Under the pieces are notes generated by a model. The model was not told the DNA's origin, did not search any database, and saw only the letters and a list, made by a program, of their open reading frames with translations. Shown here one piece after another: positions 48,901 to 59,135 of a stretch of DNA of 64,000 nucleotides (position 1 is its first letter; every line of letters begins with the position of its first letter). The stretch comes from Hydractinia symbiolongicarpus (taxonomy: Eukaryota; Cnidaria; Hydrozoa; Anthoathecata; Hydractiniidae): the NCBI RefSeq assembly GCF_029227915.1, contig NC_079886.1:14546501-14610500 (forward strand). The letters run 5' to 3'. A program made the position numbers and the translations under genes.

Positions 48901-49438
48901 TCATTCTCGTTGATAGAATTCACAGCTTTTTTTCGTTCGTTGTCGGATCTGCTCCTTGAGCACCATGTAGCGTTGTTTTTCTGTCATGATCCACGTAAAC
49001 TCATCGTCTGAAATTGTACCATCTTGGATCGCTCTGGAGATCTTTTCGTAGACAGTGTCTAGCTTTGATTCAGCTAGGAGTTTGATGTACTCATGTTTGT
49101 GCACCTTATACTGTATCCGTTTGGAAGCATTCTTCAAGCCTACTTGCCCCATGCCTACTGCGAGCGCAGATGCTTCAATAACAATTGCTATGGGGCTTCG
49201 AATCCGGTTGCAAGCGTGGTAATACCTGCTGCGGAGGTGATGAAAGTAACAGCAATCATGCCATGATCAGCATAGCGAAGCCCCATCCCCAAAGCTTGAA
49301 CTTTCTGTAGAGTTTTTCTCTCTCTTTGATCTCTTCTCGGAAGAAGATCTCAATTTCTTTTTTAGTCTGTAGACCTGACTTTCGTGTATACTATCGTGCT
49401 CAGGCGCACTTGGCGGCAAAGTTGGGTAAATCTTCATT
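48901..49438 (-). pseudogene. Decayed relative of the membrane protein at 61609-62208
   Basis: Read on minus from about 49438, MKIYPTLPPSAPEHD corresponds to LKIYPKLPTASEY of the 61.6-kb gene. The end of the open part at 49152-48901 (VYEKISRAIQDGTISDDEF) corresponds to its FSRALNDDNISHMEF. Stops and frame changes separate the two parts. It shows that this stretch is a second, older Maverick-like element. Confidence 0.65.
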
Positions 49439-49449
49439 GTATTAGCCTT

Positions 49450-50138
49450 TTATTCTATGAGTAAATGCATCGTAATTCCGACGAACGAAACATTTTTTTC
49501 ATGATGATGCTCGTCTGTCAGCATGAACTCCGGTCTGTCTGTTGAGCCTTTTAAAGGAAGGTAGATTGAAGTGTCAAAACTCCATGTAAGCATGTCTCCC
49601 CATGCGTTTAACTCTTTGGTGGGAAGCAAAGCAAGAATTTTTGATTTCTTCCCATCCAGTAGGCAATCATCCTCATCTAACTGAGGGCAGCCGATGGTAT
49701 ACGTCAGTCCTATAGACTGCATCGTAGTCACCACTCGTGTAGTACTTCTTACTAGGGTCATAGGGTAGGCCCAAAAGCTGTGTACCCGTTATTAACACGG
49801 AGCCTGCGGAGTCCATTTTTCAAGACAAACAGTTGGATCTTACCCTGTGCTTGACTGTTGACAATGGTAGCTAAATCTTCGATTCTATACAAGCCGTTCA
49901 TGATTTCAATTGGAAGTTCCTCTTGATTAGACCCCACCTGTGCTAGCGGGCTAGTAATTCGTGCGTGGTTAACACAAGTCGCTTTTGACGCACGAACAGA
50001 CAGAAGACAGGTATTATTATAGAGACTAGTCGTTGCCCCTGGAAAAATCCACGAGTTCACCCGTCCTTTATAATAACCCGCCGCAACAAAGCGGATAAAA
50101 ATATATCGGATTTGATATTCGTGTTTCCGTAACATCAT
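49450..50138 (-). pseudogene. Possible Maverick minor capsid (penton-like) protein, split
   Basis: One frame (50138-49758) contains NGLYRIEDLATIVNSQ and FVLKNGLRRLRV. The next (49761-49450) contains LDEDDCLLDGKKSK, DTSIYLPLKGST and ends NVSFVGITMHL. This order (NGxYxIxDI near the start, IYLPV later, a final beta strand) is like jelly-roll proteins found beside Maverick genes. The assignment is tentative. The start of the first frame overlaps repeat sequence. Confidence 0.4.
49941..50003 (-). repeat. Right member of an inverted repeat pair
   Basis: It holds the complement of the block at 46625-46700. It also overlaps the N-terminal part of a reading frame, so it may be a separately inserted repeat and not a terminal repeat. 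Confidence 0.7.
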
Positions 50139-50219
50139 TTTCTAACTCAGCGGAGGGTCCGCGCAGAGACAGACAGACGGAATACGACTATTATTAAAGA
50201 GAAGTGTCCTTTACTTTCA

Positions 50220-50910
50220 CAGGTATTGCATATTTTGCCGCATGCTGGGCATGATCTACGAGGATGACATCCAGCACAGAATTTGCATTTCATGATTTCT
50301 TTGCTTTTTTGATGATGGATCATCTGCTTGATATCAGAATTAGCAGTTGATGACGATGGAGTTGAGTCAGGTTTGTTGTGAGAATAGACTTAGTTTGCAA
50401 CTTTGATACCTTACTAGCTCTGCAGTTGGATAGTACTTTTTCGAATGTGATGTCGTTTTCGCAGAGTAGGCGTTCTTTAATTTTTTGTTTTTAAACCGAT
50501 AATGATCATGTTGTGATGAGAGAATCCCGGAGTTGATTGAGTTCACAGTCTTCGCTCAATTTACATAATCTAGTGCAGTATTCGTCAAATTTCTCAAAGT
50601 CTTCCTGACGAACAGTGAAGAGTGTAAATCTCAAAAAAGTTAATTTTTTTCTCGGTTTAAAGTGATCATCAAATTTCTGGAGAATAATGTTCAATTTCAT
50701 CTCATCTCCTTTATGGAATTCAAAGGTATCGTAAATTTCTTTGCTTTGTTTACCTATGCAGAGAAGAAGGATTAATGATTTGACAATATCTGGCTTATCG
50801 GCAGATTCGGTGGCTTGGAGGAAGATTTGAAATGCCTGCTTCCATGATTTCCAGAGCTTGGCAAGGTTTTTTGAATGTCCAAGTTTAGTGCCTTTGGAGC
50901 CTTGAGACAA
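50220..50910 (-). pseudogene. Ty3/gypsy-type gag remnant
   Basis: The frame at 50910-50506 has WKSWKQAFQIFLQATESADK, LLLCIGKQSKEIYDTF and FKPRKKLTFLRFTLFTVRQE, the layout of metazoan gypsy gag. Downstream, after frameshifts, a zinc-knuckle-like CKFCAG...CPACGKICNTC...GHF is readable near 50225-50290. No pol follows. Confidence 0.75.
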
Positions 50911-51480
50911 TCCATTGTCATTAAAATACTGTGAGTATTGTGAAATATTGCGAGTGAAGGTTCTTGTGTAACAAATTCAATATTCTGACACCATGTTATA
51001 TGCAGATATGAGTGGATGTAAAGAGAGTGAACAGGTAGAGCTTTTCAGCTTGAGTCAGCCATCTTTGATAAAAATAACAAGAGTAAAAACTATGTAGGGT
51101 TATAAAGCTATGTACAGGTGGATAAACAATCCTAGCTTACCTGCTGTAGGCAGGGCTTATAGATGGCTACTCTATCTCAATAAAAAACATAATATAACAA
51201 AATGTTTCTTAAATTTTCCTTTATTTGACCCTGAAAAATCTTTGATTTACAAGGCATGTATACCTTTCTTCATATCGGACTCGAGAAGGAATTACAGACG
51301 TCTTGTAAACCTGTTTCCCAAGTATTAAAAGGCGCATTTCTATAATCTCCACCCAATGTGATTGAGTGTATTTTCTTATAAAACAGTCAAACACAGCAGA
51401 AATCATTAAATGCGATATTCCCGAAGAAACCTTTTTAGGAATCACGTGAGCACACTACACAACAATCATTGAACGCACAA
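50911..51480. other. No gene seen
   Basis: AT-rich sequence between the gag remnant and the TGACTCC cluster. Confidence 0.5.
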
Positions 51481-51494
51481 CAATCATTGAACGC

Positions 51495-51665
51495 AATAAT
51501 GACTCCTTTCAAGGAGTCAAGCAAAGAATGAAACCCTAAAGGAGTCAAATGAGCACCTCAAAAGGGAATCATTGCGAGTTGACTCCTTCTTGCGTCTCAA
51601 TTTGACTCCCTAAGTGAGTCTTTGTGAAATGATTGCATTTAAGGTTTCATTTGACTCTTCTAAAT
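51495..51665. promoter_or_regulatory. Cluster of TGACTCC / GGAGTCA motifs
   Basis: About seven copies of TGACTC(C) in both orientations lie within 170 bp. They include the perfect hairpin GACTCCTT-TC-AAGGAGTC and a preceding duplicated CACAACAATCATTGAACG. The words resemble AP-1/bZIP sites, but this may equally be repeat structure. Confidence 0.35.
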
Positions 51666-51734
51666 TTATCAGTGCAATGTCATCAAAATTCAAATGACAG
51701 GACTTTTTAATTGTTTCTTTGAATAAATAAAAAA

Positions 51735-52570
51735 GCTTTGTACTTTTAGTAGGGACTATGCTGACGTCAGCAAAAATTTTAAACCTTTATATCTTCTTAA
51801 CCTTTCGTTAATAACACATGATACTACACATTCTTCTCATCAGCGTTTCAAGTTCTAAACATTACAGGAAACGATAAACAAATTTTGCCAATTTTTTTTG
51901 CGCTGCTAACGTCAGCAAAACACCTAAACAACCTATTTTTTTCCATTACTCTTCTGTCTAAGTGGATATTTCCACGGGCTTTATCGACTAGTCTCTTATA
52001 ATAATACGGAGAGTGTGTCCGTCTGTCTGTGACAAGCAAAGTTGACGTGTTAAATTTCCTTTGATGTCGCCGAAAAAGTTATGTCTCAAATGTTAAATTT
52101 ATGACCTTACGGTGCGACGTCAATAACACTACTTCAGCGTCAGTATCCTAATTTAAATTAATGAAGCCATTACAGTGCACTGAAAACTTTAAGGCCAAAT
52201 AACTTGGAAACAAGGTGGTGATGTCAGTGTGTTTTCACCGCGTGGGTTACTAGGGATAACCTGGGACCAATTTGGGTAAGTTTACCAATCCTAGGTCCTC
52301 AAATCTGTTTCGGAATTGACGGGTTGATGACGTCATCAAAAACCTTAAAACCATAGTATCTCTGCAACCGTTTATTAAAAGTACATGATCCTACACAGTT
52401 TTTTGATCAGTGTTTTAAGAGCTATAAGATGAAGGCAACAGGTATACAAATTTATTAAAAAAATTTAAAGGTTTCGACGGGGCATTGCTGACGTCATCAA
52501 AGTTCAAATGACGCTTCTTTTTTTATTTTTATCCTGCCTCAGTGGATTTTTCCAAGAGTTTTATGGACTA
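51735..52570. mobile_element. DNA repeats related to 44592-45055
   Basis: Two CTAGTC/ACTAG-type ends are present: GTGGATATTTCCACGGGC then TTTATCGACTAG near 51962, and GTGGATTTTTCCAAGAG then TTTTATGGACTAG near 52540. GGAAACAAGGTGGTGA and GGGTTGATGACGTCATCAAA lie between them. It is probably one copy inserted next to another. Confidence 0.55.
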
Positions 52571-52703
52571 GTAACATATCTGTCAAAGATGAACAGGCCC
52601 TGAGGATCGGGGTTGCAAGAACCCGGGCTACATTATAAAGCGTAAAAGATACCCTTTGCTAAACTACCAACCCGGACAAAATAACTATGGCAGTTATCAC
52701 TAA

Positions 52704-53425
52704 AGGCCGGTTTCCATACAACTGCATTTTGCGCCCAGTCGTAAAAATCGCCGTGACTTTTGATCTACGCATGCGCATTATCAGACTAATGCCGCTGACC
52801 TCGCGCTTTTGCATGCGCTGGGGCGATTTAAAAAAAGTTGAACAGGCTCTACTTTTTGCGAGATACATTTTGCGTTTCAGCTTAACAGCCAATCAAAAGG
52901 TAGCAATCTACATGAATTACGAAAGAATTTTTAATTAGATCATTTCAATATGGCTAGCAACATCTCGTTTCTGTGTTAAATTTTTGTTAAAGCCAAATGA
53001 ATGTAGAGAATCAGAATACATATCAATCAAGTGAAGTAGATGAAAAACAAAATAACATCAATGAGTCTGTGGAGGCACAAAGAAACAACATTGTAAACAA
53101 ACTTAAAAAGACTACTTGTGATCTGACGACATTAAATCCATAAGGAAAACGTTGTATAGTCCTTTGATTCTTCTTTCTATGGAAAGTCGTCTCATCCACA
53201 TGTTTTTCTTACGTATTTTACAACGTTGTTTATTTCAACGCCAAAAGAATATTGCTAGGACTACTCTCAAATTTTGCAGCAACAAATATCGTCTGTTTAC
53301 ATCAGCCATGTTTTGCAAAAAACACGTGAGCAAAAATCGCTAAATGGAAATGGTTCGGTGTATGTGATAAAAGTCGCGGCGCATTTTACGACTGGGCGCA
53401 AAATGTAGCTGTATGGAAACCGACC
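52704..53425. mobile_element. TTAA-type MITE with about 60-bp inverted ends
   Basis: GGCCGGTTTCCATACAACTG then CATTTTGCGCCCAGTCGTAA at the left is mirrored by TTACGACTGGGCGCAAAATG and GTATGGAAACCGACC at the right. TTAA follows at 53426-53429; the left site reads CTAA. There is no convincing ORF inside. Confidence 0.8.
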
Positions 53426-53429
53426 TTAA

Positions 53430-54307
53430 TGCGCCCTCCGAATTGCTGAACGATCTAAAAAAATATGAATTTAGAACGGGATCGAAATTTGGAATGGAAA
53501 ATGGTGGATGTTTGATGTAACTGCATGATAACAAGAACAGGAATTTAAAAGGGAATTGAATGAAAGCTTGTGGATAAGCTTATTGCCCAGGCAACAGCTG
53601 TTTCGTAGCAGACAAAATAATTCGATATACCCTCTCAGTTAAAACAGAACGAAATAAGATTTTTATATTCTGTAAAAAGAATATTCATCTCAGATAAATT
53701 GTCTATATTATTAGCAAAAAAAATTTGGACACCTGTCCGAAATTTGTAAATTTGGGCCAAAGTGTCTAAAAACGTTTAAAAATTATCATTTATATGAAAG
53801 TCCCCCACAATATTTCTGGAGTGAAGTTAAGAAAACACCTTTTTTATGTCAGATTAGGTAAAATATCTGGAATAAAAACTCAATTTTATTGCTTCTGCGA
53901 TGTTAATGTTCAGTGTGTCTTTCAGTTGTTAATTCATCATTTTTAACCAAGTTGTTTTCGGTCTTCTTTTGGTTTGTCGTAAGGTTGCGTGGCTTATCAT
54001 TTATCATTTAAGTTTATCATGCAAGAAGAAAATAAATCAAGTTGTGCATAAATAGTTTATTTATTATACACATTAAAGTATATACAAAACAATCATTTTT
54101 ATTTTTTTGTAAACTGTATCAAAAAGCCACCAATCTTGTGATGAAGCTAAAACAACTAGCTAGCTGTAGATGAGCTGCAAATGTTTATAAAGTTCTGTAT
54201 GTGCGCGCGCATCCTGACAAGCAATAAAAGAAGGACCACATAGCCAAATTGAATCTTTATTCTAATTTATGGATTTTTAGGAATATAAGGTTGAAAATGA
54301 ATTAGAT
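53430..54307. other. No gene seen
   Basis: AT-rich sequence to the left of the Maverick-like element; no feature beyond short AT tracts. Confidence 0.5.
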
Positions 54308-54814
54308 TTGTTTTATCTTAACTATTATTTTCTCTGTTTAAGAGCAGACATTAACAATTTTAGAGTCAGTTTTTTTTACATTAATATTTTTAATCGTCGC
54401 GGTCTGTTGTTTATATTTTTTGCCCTGGCACATACCTGTGCATGTCTATTGTTCTCGATACAAAATCAAAACATTACGTCAAGCCGCAATTCATCTATAA
54501 ACATCTTTGATGTCAACATTTTAATCTTCAGAAAGCCCACCAAAGTCTTAACTAAACATAAAGAAGTATTACGTTACTTAGCTAGCTACAGAACACGATG
54601 CAAACTGCTAAACTATAGAACCAAAATATGGCTACTCTTTACAGGAAAACATAAAACAGGGAAAACAAGAACACAAAGGATAACAATTTGCCAAGCTAGG
54701 AGTTTGGCAGTCTATAAAACAGTTTCTCAAAATCAAGGGCGCTCTAGAGATAGGAATATGCCGATGTTAGGACAAAATCCCTTAGCACTTTACCATTTTA
54801 CGTCAGAAGAATAG
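54308..54814 (+). CDS. Hypothetical ORF, 168 aa
   Basis: An open frame of 168 residues begins in AT-rich sequence with Phe/Ile-rich residues of doubtful value. The middle (PTKVLTKHKEVLRYLASYRT) is basic and helix-like. Only the part from about 54500 may be real coding sequence, perhaps a relic of a small basic element protein. There is no start-site support and no recognised domain. Confidence 0.25.
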   Translation: MFYLNYYFLCLRADINNFRVSFFYINIFNRRGLLFIFFALAHTCACLLFSIQNQNITSSRNSSINIFDVNILIFRKPTKVLTKHKEVLRYLASYRTRCKLLNYRTKIWLLFTGKHKTGKTRTQRITICQARSLAVYKTVSQNQGRSRDRNMPMLGQNPLALYHFTSEE

Positions 54815-54851
54815 ATCATATCCGTTAAATCAACGATAGAAGAATTTCTGT

Positions 54852-54912
54852 CCCCAACCCCCCAATCCCCGCCGTGTCCCCCCCACCCCCCAATCCCCGC
54901 CGTGTCCCCCCA
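54852..54912. repeat. Two 28-bp C-rich repeats
   Basis: CCCCCCAATCCCCGCCGTGT occurs twice, 28 bp apart, joined by C runs, 15 nt beyond the polB stop on the polB 3' side. The complement is G-rich. Confidence 0.85.
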
Positions 54913-54927
54913 TTACAGTGATAGGAT

Positions 54928-57900
54928 TCAACTGTGTCTATAATGGCTTCTTGCGTACGTAGTAATACCATCTACTATTATTCTTTTGTCATCATCTGCA
55001 TCTAGAGCGAGTTTGTTTGTTTTTACCGTGTGAATATCATGCATAATCGATTGGAAGGTAATCTGTTCTCTGTAAATATTCACACCATCGAACAAGCATC
55101 TCTTATAATCATCAAACCCTATGGTCTTCTTCACCACACATTTCTTGACTCCTTTGCACTTCTTGTCTTCTTTTCCATCTAGCTGTTTATAAGCATAATT
55201 CTTCGCTCTTAGAGCGACAAACTCCGTCATTACCTTACCACCTAACTCATCCTTCATCAGACCAATGATTTTTTTATTCAAACCTAATGGTAGAGGTCTA
55301 CCATCTCTCCTATCGTACCCTGAAGTGTCAAATCTCGTCGACACATCATCAGCGATATCTTTGTAAAAGTCGTCGGTTTTGATGTGGTACACGAATGAAT
55401 CTGTATCCATGTAGCAAAGCTTTACATCCCCACCATATTTCGGTCTCATGTAATCATAGTGAAACTCATACATAACCATCTTCGATAGATGGAGGATCAC
55501 CGGTCCCAGGTAGATTGGCTTGTTCAGTTTGATCTTGATCTTGGACATCTCTATGCCCATCAGTGTTTCCGAGAAACAGATAGCACCCTTGAAGTTGGGC
55601 TTCATCACCAGCTTCTCACATTGTTCTTTCTTGGTAGCCAAGCGTATGTCTTTGTGTCTACGTTGATTCTCCATTGTCTTCCCAAAAACTGAATTGTTCA
55701 TCAGCTTGAAAAAGTCCTTTTCGAAGTCATTCGTTGATTTGGTACGCAGATCGGTATTAAAATCGATATAAGGTTTCAACCATGCGCTTTGATTAAACCT
55801 CAGTACCCTATGAACCTTCTCAAGAATGAGACCGTGCTTCAACGCTTGATCAAGTGCACGGATGTGAATGACATAGTTCTTCTTGTCTGAAAGACACGGG
55901 GTCAGCTTTTCGACGCCATTAATCACCTTCCTCTTAGGCATGAAAGGAAGATCGTTATGAGTATCATGAAGCTCCCGCGGATATCTTGCATCAACCTCAA
56001 GTAAGTAACCATATTCACCATTTTCCGCAGCCAACTTTGAAATGAGTTTAGCGATAAATTTACTAGCATCTTCCCACTCAAACCCTCCAGTCGACAGCTT
56101 CTGTATCATAGCCCATCCATACAGATTGTTAGCATCTAGGTATTGTAGATAGGTGGTCTCTTCAGAAGTATTAAACATCTCACCCATATATGGGTTATTG
56201 GCCTTGGCGTGTCTATGAACAGCCTGACAGAGACCGCCCCTAATACCCCTCTCCACAAACAGTAACATATCCATATCGGACAACAAATCTAGCTCAACAC
56301 CTGTCTTTTTCAGACAGGCCTGCCAGGCTAATCCCGGAGCCGTGCAAAAATGTGAAGGATCCAGTTTATAGTTTGTCAAACATGTTTCCCTAAAAGTCTC
56401 AAAAACATCAGCAAGTAATATAACGTCTGTCTTGAGATAGATATCATGATAAGCACCCATATTTTCAACTTCCATGTCCTTCCATACCTTCTGGGCATGC
56501 GCATAATCAGCATCACTGATACCATTCATGTTCAACTTGCTATAAAAGTCATCTTTCAACGGAAGCTTAGTTTCATTAAACCTATCGAATGAATCAACAT
56601 ATTCATATGGATATACACCCTTTCTTCTCATTATTTTGAATTGCTCATCATCATTGAAGAATTTTCGAAGATTTTTACACTGATCATCAGATAGATTGTT
56701 TACCAACGAATTCAAGCCGCTTGTCATAAATCTGAATGAGTCTATGAATCGCAGCTGTATCTTTTTGTCTTTGGTCTCCCCATTTTTGCCAATGTATTCA
56801 CCAACCTTAACATCAGTCGAGAAAGAGATATATTTCTCTTTATTTTCAGCGATAATGCTCATATTTTCTTCTCCATGCTGCTTCGCAAGCTCTTTGATAA
56901 ATAGATGTGCATCATATCTGCTAAGATTATGGAAGACAACCGGAATATAATTGGGTACCTTATATCGGAGATTACATTCTCTATGGGCAGATCCACGAAA
57001 CTTACCGGTGAAATGGCAGTGATCCCTAACCTTGATGTCATCCTTGTCATCAAATTCTTCTATGCAAATTTGGCACACCCTGGCTCTCTTGAAACTGTCA
57101 CGCTCCTCCTCCGTCAGTGGATCCATTGCTTTCTGAGGAAACATGTTATATAACCTTTTAGACTCAGAAACTACATGATCAACAAATCGTGAAACACAGT
57201 CCTCACCGCGGTAAAGCGTCAGAGGGTTCGAAACTTCACCATGAGCAAATTTGCTATAACAACAGAAACCTGTAGGGATATGCTTACCAACTTTCTCCGT
57301 GGATGATCCGCATTTTCTCTCTTTCTCAGGCAAATCTTTTGTGAAGGCTTTGAAATCGGCATACATGATAAATAGGGCTTTGAGCTGGTACTGACCATTG
57401 TGAAATTTAACGGTGCTACCCTCTTCAGGGAGTTGAATCTTAGCAGCATCGTTATCTTTACAATATTCAAAGTGCTCATCCCTTTTCTGTTCGCTTAAGA
57501 ATCCATTTAGACAACTCAAGCAATAATACTCCTTATGTTCATGCTTTGAGTTGGCCTTGCTCAGGACACCGCTCAAGTTCTTAACAGCGATATAATGTCT
57601 CTTATTCCCCTCACACAGTAAAAACAAAACAACCGTCTCCTCACGATCCAGATGCTTCCACTTGCGACACATGTAGATACCTTCTCTCCCATCCTTTGTC
57701 AAAACATGCACAGCGACATCGGGGTTCCTTCTCTCAAACAAATCTATTTTATTTAGCGTCATTGGGAAAGTTAGACCATCCCAATTATACTTGCCTTCAA
57801 ACTTCTTAAGAATTGAGATACGCTCAGGATGATTATTGATCAGATTGTGGTTAAGCGCAGCGATAATAGCCCATCTGAAACATTCATCATCATCCTCGTT

Positions 57901-59016
57901 ATGAGGGTTAATCACAGATCGCTTTCCACTGAAATTCTTGGGTAGCGGCAAGTAAGAACTACCTCTGGTTAATTTCAGTTTATGAAAGTCCACATGCATA
58001 TGTAGGATCCTTTCGATTGTGAACCCGCTGGCGGGTAGAGCAGGGTTTTCAATCTGCTCGATTATCTTATTACACATCCGATCGAAAACATCAGAAATGT
58101 CATCGTGGGCGTGCAGTATCTCCATATAACTATTGAACGCTTTATCGACATACATTACTATGGATTCAGGATTAGATGAATCCTCATTGGATAAATCATC
58201 CCTTACCCACCTCACCCACAAGGTCGCCTGAGTCTTCAATGACTTCTTCTGCCCGAGCACGTCACTCATCAACCTCTTGACGATAGGATGAACCTTTTTC
58301 AAAAATACCCTGACATTCTTCTTACCATCCGAGTTTATCTTGAAGCGTTTGTATGAACCTGCAAACGCTTCCTCAATAGGGGTATATGGGTTTTCCTCAT
58401 CACTCTTCTTCTGTTCTTCAGTTTCATTTAGTTCCTTCAAAACATTATTATAGCGTCTTTTCTGTTCTTCATCGATTACACCTTCTAGCTCTTTTTTGTT
58501 TGATTGGAACAAGTTTATAATTTTATTGACACCTTTTTTCACAGATTGAAGTCCATCAGGAATATTTTTAGGTAAAGCTTTTGTAAACTTTTTCCCTGAG
58601 TCGATAAAATTAGAAACCATTCTCTTTCCCGTCTTAGAAGAGCTTACCACACGCTTGAAAGTGTTGGTTACCGCATTTTGAACAACTTTTCCACTATTAA
58701 TAAGACCTTGGAGAAGTGCGTTTCTAAGAGTTGGCACGGGTCTAGTGGGTCTCGGCGCTGGTACGGGTCTAAGCACCGGTACGGGTCTAGTGGGTCTCGG
58801 CGCTGGTACGGGTCTAAGCACCGGTACGGGTCTAGTGGGTCTCGGCGCTGGTACTGGTCTGGTGGGTCTCGGCACGGGTACCGGTCTAATTGGTGCTGAC
58901 ATGGTAGTGGGTGTCAATAATTCGATCAGATCGGCCTTTCTGAGCCTTGAGTAGCCACGTAGGCCGCGTTCTCTAGCGAGATTCCTTAATTCAGCAACTG
59001 TATTTCGTGAAGTCAT
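54928..59016 (-). CDS. polB: Maverick/adintovirus-type DNA polymerase B
   Basis: This protein-primed family B polymerase copies the element. It is 1362 residues in one intact frame; the ATG at 59016 sits just inside a shared upstream motif. Order: SAP-like DNA-binding module 1-36 (RGLRGYSRLRKADLIELL); Pro/Arg repeats about 42-98; CFRWAIIAAL about 377; zinc-like CLSCLNGF...C about 497-515; exonuclease I position YADFKAF about 552; an HNH-like Cys/His block (CQICIEEF, DHCHFTGKFRG) about 647-680; exonuclease II NLSRYDAHLF about 697; exonuclease III YLKTD; motif A LDANNLYGW about 958; motif B NNSVFGKTMENQ about 1109; motif C YMDTDSF about 1202. All polymerase motifs are present. Exo I has Lys where the family has Glu. 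It is transcribed away from integrase. Confidence 0.95.
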   Translation of the reverse strand: MTSRNTVAELRNLARERGLRGYSRLRKADLIELLTPTTMSAPIRPVPVPRPTRPVPAPRPTRPVPVLRPVPAPRPTRPVPVLRPVPAPRPTRPVPTLRNALLQGLINSGKVVQNAVTNTFKRVVSSSKTGKRMVSNFIDSGKKFTKALPKNIPDGLQSVKKGVNKIINLFQSNKKELEGVIDEEQKRRYNNVLKELNETEEQKKSDEENPYTPIEEAFAGSYKRFKINSDGKKNVRVFLKKVHPIVKRLMSDVLGQKKSLKTQATLWVRWVRDDLSNEDSSNPESIVMYVDKAFNSYMEILHAHDDISDVFDRMCNKIIEQIENPALPASGFTIERILHMHVDFHKLKLTRGSSYLPLPKNFSGKRSVINPHNEDDDECFRWAIIAALNHNLINNHPERISILKKFEGKYNWDGLTFPMTLNKIDLFERRNPDVAVHVLTKDGREGIYMCRKWKHLDREETVVLFLLCEGNKRHYIAVKNLSGVLSKANSKHEHKEYYCLSCLNGFLSEQKRDEHFEYCKDNDAAKIQLPEEGSTVKFHNGQYQLKALFIMYADFKAFTKDLPEKERKCGSSTEKVGKHIPTGFCCYSKFAHGEVSNPLTLYRGEDCVSRFVDHVVSESKRLYNMFPQKAMDPLTEEERDSFKRARVCQICIEEFDDKDDIKVRDHCHFTGKFRGSAHRECNLRYKVPNYIPVVFHNLSRYDAHLFIKELAKQHGEENMSIIAENKEKYISFSTDVKVGEYIGKNGETKDKKIQLRFIDSFRFMTSGLNSLVNNLSDDQCKNLRKFFNDDEQFKIMRRKGVYPYEYVDSFDRFNETKLPLKDDFYSKLNMNGISDADYAHAQKVWKDMEVENMGAYHDIYLKTDVILLADVFETFRETCLTNYKLDPSHFCTAPGLAWQACLKKTGVELDLLSDMDMLLFVERGIRGGLCQAVHRHAKANNPYMGEMFNTSEETTYLQYLDANNLYGWAMIQKLSTGGFEWEDASKFIAKLISKLAAENGEYGYLLEVDARYPRELHDTHNDLPFMPKRKVINGVEKLTPCLSDKKNYVIHIRALDQALKHGLILEKVHRVLRFNQSAWLKPYIDFNTDLRTKSTNDFEKDFFKLMNNSVFGKTMENQRRHKDIRLATKKEQCEKLVMKPNFKGAICFSETLMGIEMSKIKIKLNKPIYLGPVILHLSKMVMYEFHYDYMRPKYGGDVKLCYMDTDSFVYHIKTDDFYKDIADDVSTRFDTSGYDRRDGRPLPLGLNKKIIGLMKDELGGKVMTEFVALRAKNYAYKQLDGKEDKKCKGVKKCVVKKTIGFDDYKRCLFDGVNIYREQITFQSIMHDIHTVKTNKLALDADDDKRIIVDGITTYARSHYRHS
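58720..58900 (-). repeat. Coding minisatellite in polB
   Basis: Repeats of GGTACGGGTCTAGTGGGTCT (plus strand) encode the RPVPAPRPTRPVPVL blocks of the polymerase N-terminus. At least four units vary slightly. Confidence 0.9.
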
Positions 59017-59020
59017 ATTG

Positions 59021-59053
59021 GTTTGTGATATACGATTTATGAATCTTTAAGAT
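59021..59053 (-). promoter_or_regulatory. Shared upstream element before polB
   Basis: TTTGTGATATACGATTTATG then a CTTTAAGAT block (plus-strand reading) lies 5-37 nt upstream of the polB ATG. It is almost identical to the sequence upstream of the RING-like gene. It is a candidate promoter or 5' UTR, or simply part of a duplicated 5' end. Confidence 0.55.
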
Positions 59054-59117
59054 CTTTTTTTTTTCGATTTTTCGAGATCCGAGCCCGAGCTCGGATAACC
59101 CCCCACCGTCAGGTTTT

Positions 59118-59135
59118 GTTACTCGCGCGAGTAAC
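59118..59135 (-). terminator. 18-bp perfect palindrome at a gene end
   Basis: GTTACTCGCGCGAGTAAC contains the TAA stop of the RING-like gene. It is followed by AAAAAACAATCTAGGT on plus. The identical palindrome ends the next gene. Likely a 3'-end hairpin signal. Confidence 0.55.
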
